Source: Mycolicibacterium aichiense (GTDB taxonomy: Bacteria > Actinomycetota > Actinomycetes > Mycobacteriales > Mycobacteriaceae). Taken from it: a stretch of 64,000 nt of DNA. Positions 1-7,068 of the stretch are shown here, in pieces. Position 1 is the stretch's first letter; each line of letters opens with the position of its first letter. Both the position numbers and the translations under genes were made by a program. The stretch spans positions 186,001 to 250,000 of the forward strand of contig NZ_AP022561.1 of the NCBI RefSeq assembly GCF_010726245.1. Reading direction: 5' to 3'. The notes below the pieces were generated by a model. That model did no database searches. It saw only the letters and a program-made list of their open reading frames with translations, and was not told where the DNA came from.

Positions 1-121
1 GATCGGGTCAGCTAACCCTATCGCCCGGCTCAACGAGGCCTATCACGACCTGCGGATATGCCACAATGATCCCCAACCGTCCGACGCGGCGCCGACGTGC
101 ACCGCTAACTCGAGGAACGTC

Positions 122-1135
122 GTGAACCGCTCACCGATGGGTGCCGCAGCGATTAGCTGGGTGATCGCGTGCGGTTTGCTCTGCGGTGGTGGAGCCATGT
201 TCGCGGCGACGCCGGCTGCCGCCGGCCCGGGCACCGTCGGTAACAGCGACGGCGGGCAAGGTGCTGCGCCCGGCCCGGACAGCAACACCTCGCCGAACGT
301 CAGGCCGGGCAGCGGCCGTCGACACAACGGGCCGCATAAACCGGGCGGTAGCGGAATCGCCCCGGGCACAGGCCGGCCGGACGGCGGCGTCGCGAGGGGC
401 CCACGCCGAGTTCTCGCCCCGGCCGGCCAGATTCCGGGCGGCGGTTGGCATCCCGGCGATCCCGGTGGGCCGTCGAGCTGGCCGTGTCTGCCGTTTCCGC
501 ATTTCCCGCCGATCGTGCTCCCGCCGCTACCGCCGCTACCGCCGCTGCCGCCGTTGCATTGGCCGCGTGCCGCGATAGGGGACGGTGTCGGCGTCGAAGC
601 TCCGCCGAGCGCGCGTATCGCACCGCCGCCAGAGGCCGGTGGCGGCGGTGGCGGCAGCGGCGGCCTGATCGACGCCGCGCCGCGAACGATCCCGCCGCCC
701 GGGGAGCCGGGTGAGCCGGGGGAGCCGCCCGTGGTCAGCGCCGAGAGCGGCGCGGTGGGGTCGAGCGGATTGACACCGCCACCCATCACGATGCCCCCGT
801 TGATCGGACTGCCTCCGGTACTCGAGGTGCCGCTGCGGCCGGTCGGTCCGGGTTCCGAGCCGGCCCCACGAAGCGGGCCCGGGAGGGAATCCCCGTCGAC
901 GCGTGAGCGGCCACCCGCCACGTCCACGGGAGCCGGTACAGAAGTGCCGCCGTCGTCTAGGGTTGGCTATCCGAAATACCTCCAAGATGCCAAGATCGGC
1001 GAGGTCGCGGCGGTAGCCTTACCCGGTTTCGCCGGACTCCTCGCGCTCACCGGACTCGGCGGATTTCTCGGATACCGCCAGGCGAAGGCCGGCCATCTAG
1101 TACGGGCCGCCGGGACGACGCGGTTCATGCAGTAG
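122..1135 (+). CDS. Pro/Gly-rich exported protein with C-terminal membrane anchor
   Basis: I do not recognise the family. A GTG start after a GAGGAA ribosome site gives 337 residues. Residues 1-34 look like a Sec signal peptide ending in TPAAA. A long low-complexity Pro/Gly part follows, with PPLPPLPPLPP near residue 140 and a run of glycines near 180. A hydrophobic segment at about 300-320 with a basic tail (YRQAKAGHLVRAA) would anchor the C-terminus, so most of the chain should lie outside the membrane. The reading frame is open to the left edge, so a longer protein starting outside the window cannot be excluded. The gene is followed 42 nt later by a zinc peptidase gene and is probably cotranscribed with it. 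Confidence 0.6.
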   Translation: MNRSPMGAAAISWVIACGLLCGGGAMFAATPAAAGPGTVGNSDGGQGAAPGPDSNTSPNVRPGSGRRHNGPHKPGGSGIAPGTGRPDGGVARGPRRVLAPAGQIPGGGWHPGDPGGPSSWPCLPFPHFPPIVLPPLPPLPPLPPLHWPRAAIGDGVGVEAPPSARIAPPPEAGGGGGGSGGLIDAAPRTIPPPGEPGEPGEPPVVSAESGAVGSSGLTPPPITMPPLIGLPPVLEVPLRPVGPGSEPAPRSGPGRESPSTRERPPATSTGAGTEVPPSSRVGYPKYLQDAKIGEVAAVALPGFAGLLALTGLGGFLGYRQAKAGHLVRAAGTTRFMQ

Positions 1136-1177
1136 CGCAGTTCGCATCGCAACCCGCCGTCGGGGAAGGGGGACGAG

Positions 1178-1669
1178 ATGTCGGCCAGTCGCCGCGTCAC
1201 GACTGCGGTCAACGACGTTCTCGACCTCGCGCCGCGCCAGGGGGAGATCTCACTGACCCGGCTGGTCGCCGCCGTCAGCGCCGACCGGGGCCGTCCCATC
1301 GAGGTCACGATGGCCGACCTGCCGCCCGGTGTGTGCGGACAGTGGCGCCAATACGCCGATCACGATGTGTTCATGATCCAGAACGGTCTGCCGACCTGGG
1401 ACCGCACGCTGGCCCACGAACTCGGGCATCTCGTGCTCGGGCACTACGGCATTCCGGTCACCGAAGCCGCCCGCGATGTCGCCGAACTGGCCAGCGACGA
1501 CCTCATCGGGTACATGCTCAACCAGCGCACGGGATGCATGGGACCCGGGGGAGAGGACATCGAGCAGGAGGCCGAGGATTTCGCCGCTCTGCTGCTGTAC
1601 CGCCTGGGCCGGTCACCGTCGGACCGGTCGTCGATCGTCCAAGTTCGCCTCGGAGAGGCGTTTGGTTGA
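1178..1669 (+). CDS. ImmA/IrrE-type zinc metallopeptidase
   Basis: The 163-residue protein carries HELGHLVLGH at about residues 77-86, the HExxH zinc motif. A second conserved patch, IEQEAEDFAALLL (about 128-140), supplies the third zinc ligand, as in ImmA/IrrE (COG2856) peptidases. Known members cleave a helix-turn-helix repressor to switch on stress or mobile-element genes. The ATG follows a strong GGGGGA ribosome site. Its stop overlaps the start of the next membrane gene, so the two are translationally coupled. The nearest HTH regulator is espR, which lies convergent just downstream. That EspR is a substrate is only a hypothesis. Confidence 0.8.
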   Translation: MSASRRVTTAVNDVLDLAPRQGEISLTRLVAAVSADRGRPIEVTMADLPPGVCGQWRQYADHDVFMIQNGLPTWDRTLAHELGHLVLGHYGIPVTEAARDVAELASDDLIGYMLNQRTGCMGPGGEDIEQEAEDFAALLLYRLGRSPSDRSSIVQVRLGEAFG

Positions 1670-2811
1670 TCGTCTGGTTGATCGCCGGTCTGCTCGGGAT
1701 GGCCACCGGCCTGCGCATCGGGTGGGCACTGGTCAATAAGCAGTCGGTGGTCAGCTCCGCGATGATCGTCGCACTGGGCAGTTTGGCGGCGGTCGCCGCG
1801 TTGAACTGGCCGCCGCTGACCCTGTTGATCGACAGCGCGCTGCACTGGTCCAACATCTCCATCGGGTTGAGCCAGATGGCGCTGATCGGCTGCGCGGCGG
1901 GCAGCTGCGTGATGATCACCAGCGTCGCGTCGACGCGTAGCCCGGCCGCCGTCCGCCGGATGGCCGCCGCCCAGTACGCCGTGGCCGCGGTCATCGGTGT
2001 CGCAAGCCTTGTGCTGTTCTTCCTGTCCGGTCAACAGCCGGAGATGTCGCCCGAGGAGTATCTGCGGCGCAATCTCGGATCGGCCAATACCTCGCTGCCG
2101 TGGCTGTTGCCGCTGTTGTACGTGATGCTGGCTTGCACGCTGGTGCTGTGGGCGGGCATGCGCCATTCCAATCGGACCCGACGCGGTCGCGCACTGTTCG
2201 TGTTCACAATCGGCATCGCACTGCTGGTGGCGGCCACCGCGTTCTTCCTGATCCGGGCAGTGGGCACCTCGCGCCTGGTCGGGGTGGGCACTGCGGCGAC
2301 GCTGCTGGGCGCGGCGATGGCCATCGTGGCGGCCGGATCGCTGTTGCCCGCGATCGAGGACTGGTTCGGCGGGCGGCGCGAGCTGCGTCTCATCGACCCG
2401 CTGCTGACCGAGCTCGAGCGGCGGCAGCCGGAAGTCGGGATCGGTGAACGGCCGCGCGGGCCATTGGTTTTCCGGGTGGCCGAGCGGTTGTCCCTGATTT
2501 CCGACGCGTTGTACATGGAGGCCACCATGGCCGAGCATCTACGCGCCGGTGGGCCGGACGGCGCCACGGTGGATGTGCTGGCCGATGTCGAGCGCACCGG
2601 TGTGAGCCCCGACGCGCAGGCGATGGCGATCGCGAAGTGGATCCATGCGGGCCGCCGGACACCGCGCGTGGCGCTGCCTGCAGGCCAGGGCCGGTTCCCC
2701 GGAATGAGTTGGCTCGGGCAGCCCGAAAGCTATTCGGACAGGGAATGGATCCTCGAAATCGCGCGGCAGTACCGCGCGTTGGAGCAGAGCACGCCGACCG
2801 TTGCGCTGTGA
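1666..2811 (+). CDS. MAB_1171c-like seven-helix membrane protein
   Basis: A TTG start inside TTGA overlaps the stop of the peptidase gene and sits 7 nt after GGAGAGG, giving 381 residues. The frame is open further upstream, but that part only mirrors the peptidase gene. Seven hydrophobic segments lie within residues 1-230, followed by a soluble cytoplasmic tail of about 140 residues beginning near EDWFGGRREL. This layout matches the actinobacterial MAB_1171c-like group (DUF6545), usually encoded beside ImmA/IrrE peptidases. Its function is unknown. A sensor or anchor role for the peptidase is inferred from the coupling alone. Confidence 0.65.
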   Translation: MIVWLIAGLLGMATGLRIGWALVNKQSVVSSAMIVALGSLAAVAALNWPPLTLLIDSALHWSNISIGLSQMALIGCAAGSCVMITSVASTRSPAAVRRMAAAQYAVAAVIGVASLVLFFLSGQQPEMSPEEYLRRNLGSANTSLPWLLPLLYVMLACTLVLWAGMRHSNRTRRGRALFVFTIGIALLVAATAFFLIRAVGTSRLVGVGTAATLLGAAMAIVAAGSLLPAIEDWFGGRRELRLIDPLLTELERRQPEVGIGERPRGPLVFRVAERLSLISDALYMEATMAEHLRAGGPDGATVDVLADVERTGVSPDAQAMAIAKWIHAGRRTPRVALPAGQGRFPGMSWLGQPESYSDREWILEIARQYRALEQSTPTVAL

Positions 2812-2855
2812 AAGAAATCTAACGTTGCCGAGTATCCCGTTGCGGGACCAGCGGG

Positions 2856-3254
2856 CTAATCGTCGAGGTGTTCCCGACGACGCAGCTCGTCGACCTTGGT
2901 CACGATGTCCTGCTGGGCCTCCGGGGACAGCCCGACGGTACGTGCGGCAATGCGACGTACGCCCTCGTCCCGCATGTTCGCCAGCCAGGTCAGTTCCTTG
3001 TCGAGCTTCTCGTAGTACTCGTCGTCGGTGAAGTAGGCCGGCTTGATACGGAAGAAGTTGGCAAGCGCCGTCATGGTGGTCGATGACGGATTCGTCCGGT
3101 TGCCTGAACGCAGCTGAGACAGGTAGGGAGCCGACATCGTGATGCCCTCGGACTTGAGTGCGGCGATGACTTCCGCGGAGGTATGCGGACCCCGGCCGGG
3201 CGGATACACCGTGTCGAACAGGCGATTCAGTCGCGCCGAGAACGTCGTGCTCAT
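2856..3254 (-). CDS. espR: Nucleoid-associated regulator EspR
   Basis: The 132-residue product matches M. tuberculosis EspR (Rv3849) almost throughout, starting MSTTFSARLNRLFD. The N-terminal two thirds form an atypical Cro/CI-like helix-turn-helix (SAPYLSQLRSGNRTNPS at about 47-63 is the recognition part). The C-terminal region mediates dimerisation. In M. tuberculosis it activates espACD, and so ESX-1 secretion, and binds DNA widely at TTTGC-type motifs. The ATG at 3254 was chosen over an upstream start because GGAGG lies 8 nt before it and the length equals that of the known protein. It converges on the ImmA/IrrE operon. Confidence 0.96.
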   Translation of the reverse strand: MSTTFSARLNRLFDTVYPPGRGPHTSAEVIAALKSEGITMSAPYLSQLRSGNRTNPSSTTMTALANFFRIKPAYFTDDEYYEKLDKELTWLANMRDEGVRRIAARTVGLSPEAQQDIVTKVDELRRREHLDD

Positions 3255-3579
3255 CTTGTTGACCTCCACATGCGCCAGGAGCGGTCGTTTCCGTTGGCTT
3301 ATTTGCTGATCATCGTAGCGACACATTCGCCGACAACCAAGTGCAAACTACTAGATAATTGACGCGCGCGTGCTTTTTCGGAGATGCGGCAAACAACGAC
3401 GCGGGAGATTCGCGTGGTGAACAGGTGCTCGGAGCGGGGCCTTAGGCAAAGAAAAGCAAGCTGGGGCGCGTCTTGGCACAGTGCGCGATCGATAATCGCT
3501 CAGTCAAGAACCTGAGAGTACCCTGAGCAACCGAGCCTGTAGCGGGCAGTTGCCGAAAACCGCTTTGCTGTAAGTGCGG
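3255..3579. promoter_or_regulatory. Intergenic region upstream of espR with EspR-like half-sites
   Basis: These 325 bases separate the espR start from the stop of the UPF0016 gene on the same strand. No gene is visible. They contain three matches to the EspR motif TTTGC[TC][GA] as I recall it: 3302-3308 (+), 3387-3393 (-) and 3564-3570 (+). Autoregulation of espR is therefore plausible. The spacing of about 50 to 310 nt from the start codon fits a long regulated leader. Confidence 0.4.
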
Positions 3580-3581
3580 TT
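3558..3581 (-). terminator. Possible intrinsic terminator of the UPF0016 gene
   Basis: AACCGC and GCGGTT form a six-pair stem around a 12-nt loop, followed on the minus strand by TTTC. It overlaps the TAA stop of the exporter gene. The stem is short, so this is only a candidate. Confidence 0.3.
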
Positions 3582-4368
3582 ATGCAGACTCGGCGGGCGG
3601 CGTCGGGGCTGCTCCCCGGCCGCCCTCTCCACCGACCGCTGACGACGCCGACTCAGGGGCACAGTCGGCAATGGGTTCCACCTCGGGTGTCGACCGCAGC
3701 GCGGCCGGGCGCAGACGGGGCGGCAGTGCCCGCAATGCGACGGCGGCCAGCGCGACCACCGCCACCGAGATCGCCCCGATGACGATGCCTGACGCCGCCG
3801 GGAATGCGCCCTCGATCAACATCGACACGCCGAACACGAGGAACAGCGCCGCCGCGCCGAGCTGGATGAACCGCTCGGGAAGGTGCTTGCCGGCCAGCGC
3901 GCCGACGAGGATGGCCAGTGCGTCGGCGGCGACCATGCCGATCGTCGAACCGATCCACACGCCGACCCAGTCATGGTCGGCGGCCAGGGTGATCGTCGCG
4001 AGCATCGTCTTGTCGCCGAGCTCGGCGAGCAGGAACGCGGAGGTGACGGCGAAGAAGGCCGGGGCGCTGTTGCGTTGGGCCTTGCCTGCCTCGTCCTCGG
4101 AGAGCTTGTCGCCACGCAGCGTCCATAGACCAAACAAGATGAAGGCGACGCCGGCGAGGATGCCCAGTAGATGCGTGGGCAGGGCCGCGCCGAGGTAGTG
4201 CCCGACGGCGACCGAGATCAGGTGGACCGCCGTGGTCGCCACGGTGATGCCGGACAGCACCACCCACCAGCGATGGCGCAAGGCGAAGGTCATGGCCATC
4301 AGCTGCGACTTGTCGCCCAACTCGGCGACGAAGATGACGGCGAAACTCAGGATCAGTGCGGCAAGCAC
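3580..4368 (-). CDS. UPF0016/GDT1-family manganese exporter
   Basis: The 262-residue membrane protein has the two family signatures, VAELGDKSQL near residue 14 and LAELGDKTMLA near residue 110, on two repeated three-helix halves. The C-terminal tail is soluble and Pro/Ala-rich. Members of this family (TMEM165, MneA) move Mn2+ or Ca2+ out of the cytosol. The GTG at 4368 is preferred because GAGGAG lies 6 nt upstream and the protein then starts directly in its first helix. A TTG at 4428 would start inside the riboswitch expression platform. A manganese riboswitch directly upstream supports manganese export. It is probably the homologue of an M. tuberculosis gene beside espR. Confidence 0.88.
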   Translation of the reverse strand: MLAALILSFAVIFVAELGDKSQLMAMTFALRHRWWVVLSGITVATTAVHLISVAVGHYLGAALPTHLLGILAGVAFILFGLWTLRGDKLSEDEAGKAQRNSAPAFFAVTSAFLLAELGDKTMLATITLAADHDWVGVWIGSTIGMVAADALAILVGALAGKHLPERFIQLGAAALFLVFGVSMLIEGAFPAASGIVIGAISVAVVALAAVALRALPPRLRPAALRSTPEVEPIADCAPESASSAVGGEGGRGAAPTPPAESA

Positions 4369-4447
4369 CCGAGACTCCTCGATCGGGTGGCTGTTGCCAG
4401 GGGCGGTATAGATGCCTCCGGCCGACAACCACTAACGGTCTAACGGC

Positions 4448-4552
4448 CGAAGGTCTCGCCCACCGGTAAATGTGCGCCGGCCGGACAACCGGGCCCGCGA
4501 TGCATGCCGGGCCAGTATGTCGATTGTCCGATTGGGGGGCTACTCCCCTTCG
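4448..4552 (-). promoter_or_regulatory. yybP-ykoY manganese riboswitch
   Basis: Read on the minus strand, the conserved blocks occur in order: GGGGAGTAGC (4539-4548), CATACT (about 4514-4519) and GGGCGAGACCTT (about 4450-4461). Helix P1 is closed by CGAAGG (4547-4552) with CCTTCG (4448-4453). Directly downstream, CGGCCGGAGG (4415-4424) can pair over ten positions, with one G-U, with CCTTCGGCCG (4444-4453), which includes the 3' strand of P1. The two structures are mutually exclusive, so this is a visible switch. The class senses Mn2+. Whether the output is transcriptional or translational is not resolved. Confidence 0.92.
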
Positions 4553-4561
4553 CTGGCGCCA

Positions 4562-4591
4562 ACTCTACGTGCAGCTACGCGATGCCCGCAA
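4562..4591 (-). promoter_or_regulatory. Candidate sigma-A promoter for the riboswitch RNA
   Basis: TTGCGG (4586-4591) and TAGAGT (4562-4567) are separated by 18 nt on the minus strand. The expected start would fall about 7 nt further, just before the riboswitch P1 helix at 4552. Position and spacing fit, but no expression data are available. Confidence 0.45.
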
Positions 4592-4667
4592 CTCGTGATT
4601 CGCGAAAGCCTAACCGCAGCAATAACTTTGGTGAACCGTTCCGGAAAGTTCGGGTGCCCTCACAACC

Positions 4668-5201
4668 TTAAGCGGCCAGCAGCATCGCCAGGATCGCCGT
4701 GTCGGGATGGCTGATCGGGTCCACTCCGACACGGCTGACCATGCCGGTGATGGTGCCGTCGGACTCCGCCTCGACCCAGGCGGCGCGGTGTTCCAGGCCC
4801 AGATGTGGAATGCCGGGCAGCAGAACGCATCCGGACGCCGCGCCGGTGCATTCCGGCAGTGACGGCGTGGTCTCTGACGGGGGGTGCAGCATCAGAAGTG
4901 CCGGTGGCTGACGGTCAGCGAAATGTCCCGGCGCAACGGCAGATTCACCGACCACTGTGCCCTCGGCAAGCACCAGGCCGACGGTGCCCGGCTGCGGCTT
5001 GTCGGGCAGTTCCTCCCTGACGCCGAAAATTGTTGTCGTGGAGAGCAACCCGGGTAGCGATGCGACCCGGACGGCGACCATCAGAAGCTGGGCCCACTCC
5101 TTGGTCGAGTTCGGCCAGCGGCCGGAAACCACAAAGCCCTTGAGGGCACCACGAGAATGAAATGGGGCGACTTCGACTGAACGCCCGGAACCATTTTCCA
5201 T
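4668..5201 (-). CDS. Conserved hypothetical protein (Rv3847-like)
   Basis: The 177-residue soluble protein has no signal peptide or clear domain that I recognise. Length and position near espR fit M. tuberculosis Rv3847, but that match is from synteny only. The ATG at 5201 follows GGAGG at short spacing; the frame extends further upstream without a better ribosome site. It lies upstream of the riboswitch-controlled exporter, separated by that gene's own promoter, so it is probably a separate transcription unit. Confidence 0.6.
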   Translation of the reverse strand: MENGSGRSVEVAPFHSRGALKGFVVSGRWPNSTKEWAQLLMVAVRVASLPGLLSTTTIFGVREELPDKPQPGTVGLVLAEGTVVGESAVAPGHFADRQPPALLMLHPPSETTPSLPECTGAASGCVLLPGIPHLGLEHRAAWVEAESDGTITGMVSRVGVDPISHPDTAILAMLLAA

Positions 5202-5336
5202 CTCGCCTCCGCGACACTCGGTATGCCAGTGCGACTCGACAGTGGGTCGGTTCGATTCAGGATGCGGCACGTAGCGCGTGGCACGCAAGCGGACACGAGT
5301 GCCAATAGCAGAGAAATCGCCGCCGGGCGCGCGAGC

Positions 5337-5498
5337 TCAGAACAGGACGATCAGGGCGAGGATGCCCAGCAGCACGAGGGCGATGACGCCGGCGCGCAGC
5401 GCGGCCAGCATGTAGGAGCGGTTACAGGTCGCAGACGGGGCATACCAATGCGACTGCTGCGACCCGGACTGCGCCCGGTATGGCTGCTGATACGCCAT
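5337..5498 (-). CDS. 53-residue single-pass membrane protein
   Basis: An ATG at 5498 opens a 53-residue frame. The N-terminal half is polar (MAYQQPYRAQSGSQQSHWYA), with one cysteine near residue 25. A strongly hydrophobic helix, VIALVLLGILALIVLF, ends the protein at the stop. This is a typical tail-anchored layout. The ribosome site is weak (AGGA about 9 nt upstream). Codon use has the high third-position GC of neighbouring genes, which supports coding. Function is unknown. Confidence 0.6.
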   Translation of the reverse strand: MAYQQPYRAQSGSQQSHWYAPSATCNRSYMLAALRAGVIALVLLGILALIVLF

Positions 5499-5795
5499 CA
5501 CACCGTCCTGACCAGCATGTTCAACTACCGCCCCTAGTGAAAATCGTCACAGATCAACTGTGAGCGCGATCATAACCCCATCTGTAGCGGTAGGAAAATT
5601 GGCCCACCACGTTGACCGGCGCGGCAAAAATTTTGTTTGGCGTATCGCGGTGCGGGGTATCGAAGATCACAGTTGGCGCGAATGCGTCGGCGTGTCGTTC
5701 GGCGCGTCGCGGGCCGTCATCGGACGGTTAGCGTGGCAACCGATTTCGCTCGCCCGTTACCAAGTTGTTGATCAGGGCGCCCAACGGCCGCGCTG

Positions 5796-5895
5796 TTATC
5801 CACAGATACTGCCCGTCTCCATGGCGAGATGGTGCGCTCAACGCCCATTGACCGGTGACGAGGGCTGTGGATAAACCTGTGGAAACTGTGGATAG
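5796..5895. promoter_or_regulatory. Cluster of four DnaA boxes
   Basis: TTATCCACA occurs at 5796-5804 and its exact inverse TGTGGATAA at 5866-5874. TGTGGAAAC (5878-5886) and TGTGGATAG (5887-5895) follow directly, in the same orientation as the second box and almost head to tail. Two are perfect nine-base consensus boxes. This is not oriC in the usual sense, since neither dnaA nor dnaN is present. A DnaA-titrating or DnaA-regulating locus, or DnaA control of the flanking genes, is possible. Confidence 0.7.
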
Positions 5896-5998
5896 TCGAT
5901 CATTGCTGCACGTGCCGGAACACCGAACATGCACTGCGTGCCACAACTCCGGCTCGACGACGGCCTGCCGGGTCGGTCCAACTTGCGCGCGCGCTCGC

Positions 5999-6004
5999 TA
6001 GGCT
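5999..6004 (+). promoter_or_regulatory. -10 element TAGGCT, leaderless start
   Basis: TAGGCT ends 7 nt before the GTG at 6012, and no ribosome site is visible. This is the usual spacing for a leaderless mycobacterial mRNA. Confidence 0.5.
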
Positions 6005-6011
6005 GGTCCGC

Positions 6012-7064
6012 GTGATTCAGGTGTGCTCCCAGTGCGGAACGCGGTGGAACGTGCGCGACCGCCAGCGCGCCTGGTGTCCCCGCTGCAACGGGGCCCTGAT
6101 GCCGCCGACCGGTCCACCGGATCCGCGCTGGAGCCCGGGCGCCACCACACATCCGCCGACACGGTCTCCTGCGCCGCAGGCCGGCGCGCCTCGGCTGCCA
6201 TCGGGATTCCGCTGGATAGCGGTCCGGCCCGGGCCGCCCCCGCCGCCGCGCCGTCGTCGCCGCCATCTCGGACCGACGCCCCGGTATGCCTACATCCCGC
6301 GCTGGGGCCTCGCCGACAACCTCCCGCAGGCCCCCGTGGAAGGCGAGGCCTCCGCGAAAGAAGGGCCGGCGCTCGTCACCGTCCGCGCCGCGTTGCTGTC
6401 GGCGATCGCCATCTTCGGCCTGGCCGCGGCGATCCACATCGTTCGCTACGTGTTGCTGTTGATCAATCGGACGACGCTGCTGCCCCCGCTGGTTGCCGGC
6501 GCGGCGCTGTGGCTCGGCGTGTTGCTCAGTCTGGCCGCCATCGTGTCGGTGATCCTGACCGCCGCTGTGATGGCGTGGTGGTTGATCACCCGCCGTGCGG
6601 CCGTCTATGCGCACCTGGGACAGGACGACCCGCGGCCGGCTTGGGCGCTGTGGGCCGGATGTCTGGTTCCGATCGTCAATCTGGTGTGGGCGCCGGTGTA
6701 CGTCATCGAACTCGCTCATGCCGAACAGTCGCAGGCCCGGTTGCGTGGACCGATCGCCGCCTGGTGGATCGCGTGGGTGCTGTCCACCGCGGTGTCGATC
6801 TTCGGGATCGCCACCAGCTTCACCACCAAGCCGCAGGGAATCGCCGACAACACCGTGACGGTCGTCATCGCCTACCTGCTGGGTGCGGCGGTGCTGGTGT
6901 TGTTGTGGCAGGTGTTCAACGCGTTCGTGCGCAAGCCGGTCGAACGACCACTTCACCGGTGGGTGATGGTCGGACAGGCCGAGCCCAGTCCCGATCAGCC
7001 GGGGCCCGTCGAATCCGAAACGCCTCCAGCGGTTGAGCCAGACCAACGGGAACCGGCAGCATAG
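6012..7064 (+). CDS. Zinc-ribbon DUF4328-type membrane protein (Rv3843c-like)
   Basis: The 350-residue protein begins with a zinc ribbon (CSQCG at about 5-9 and CPRC at about 22-25). A Pro/Arg-rich linker follows, then about six membrane helices from residue 120 to 310, and a Pro/Glu-rich tail. The membrane half matches the DUF4328 pattern of M. tuberculosis Rv3843c, which also precedes glpQ1. The biochemical role is unknown. It starts at a GTG 7 nt after TAGGCT, so the mRNA is probably leaderless. glpQ1 starts 4 nt after its stop and is likely in the same operon. Confidence 0.8.
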   Translation: MIQVCSQCGTRWNVRDRQRAWCPRCNGALMPPTGPPDPRWSPGATTHPPTRSPAPQAGAPRLPSGFRWIAVRPGPPPPPRRRRRHLGPTPRYAYIPRWGLADNLPQAPVEGEASAKEGPALVTVRAALLSAIAIFGLAAAIHIVRYVLLLINRTTLLPPLVAGAALWLGVLLSLAAIVSVILTAAVMAWWLITRRAAVYAHLGQDDPRPAWALWAGCLVPIVNLVWAPVYVIELAHAEQSQARLRGPIAAWWIAWVLSTAVSIFGIATSFTTKPQGIADNTVTVVIAYLLGAAVLVLLWQVFNAFVRKPVERPLHRWVMVGQAEPSPDQPGPVESETPPAVEPDQREPAA

Positions 7065-7068
7065 GCCT

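Larger units (their letters stand above)
5499..6011. other. 513-base non-coding stretch between divergent genes
   Basis: No convincing gene is present. The region lies between the starts of the small minus-strand membrane gene and the plus-strand DUF4328-type gene. Its first half is noticeably less GC-rich than the neighbouring genes. The second half holds a cluster of DnaA boxes, described separately, and the -10 element of the gene at 6012. Confidence 0.6.

Noticed and set aside
1333..1665. N-terminal extension of the seven-helix membrane gene
   Set aside because: Its arginine-rich sequence only mirrors the ImmA/IrrE gene in another frame; the TTG at 1666 has a ribosome site and the coupling overlap.
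5560..5874. 104-residue plus-strand frame in the DnaA-box region
   Set aside because: Composition is atypical for the genome, no ribosome site is seen, it overlaps the DnaA boxes and shows no recognisable domain.
5499..6011. Chromosomal origin oriC
   Set aside because: DnaA boxes are present, but dnaA, dnaN and a long AT-rich unwinding region are not.
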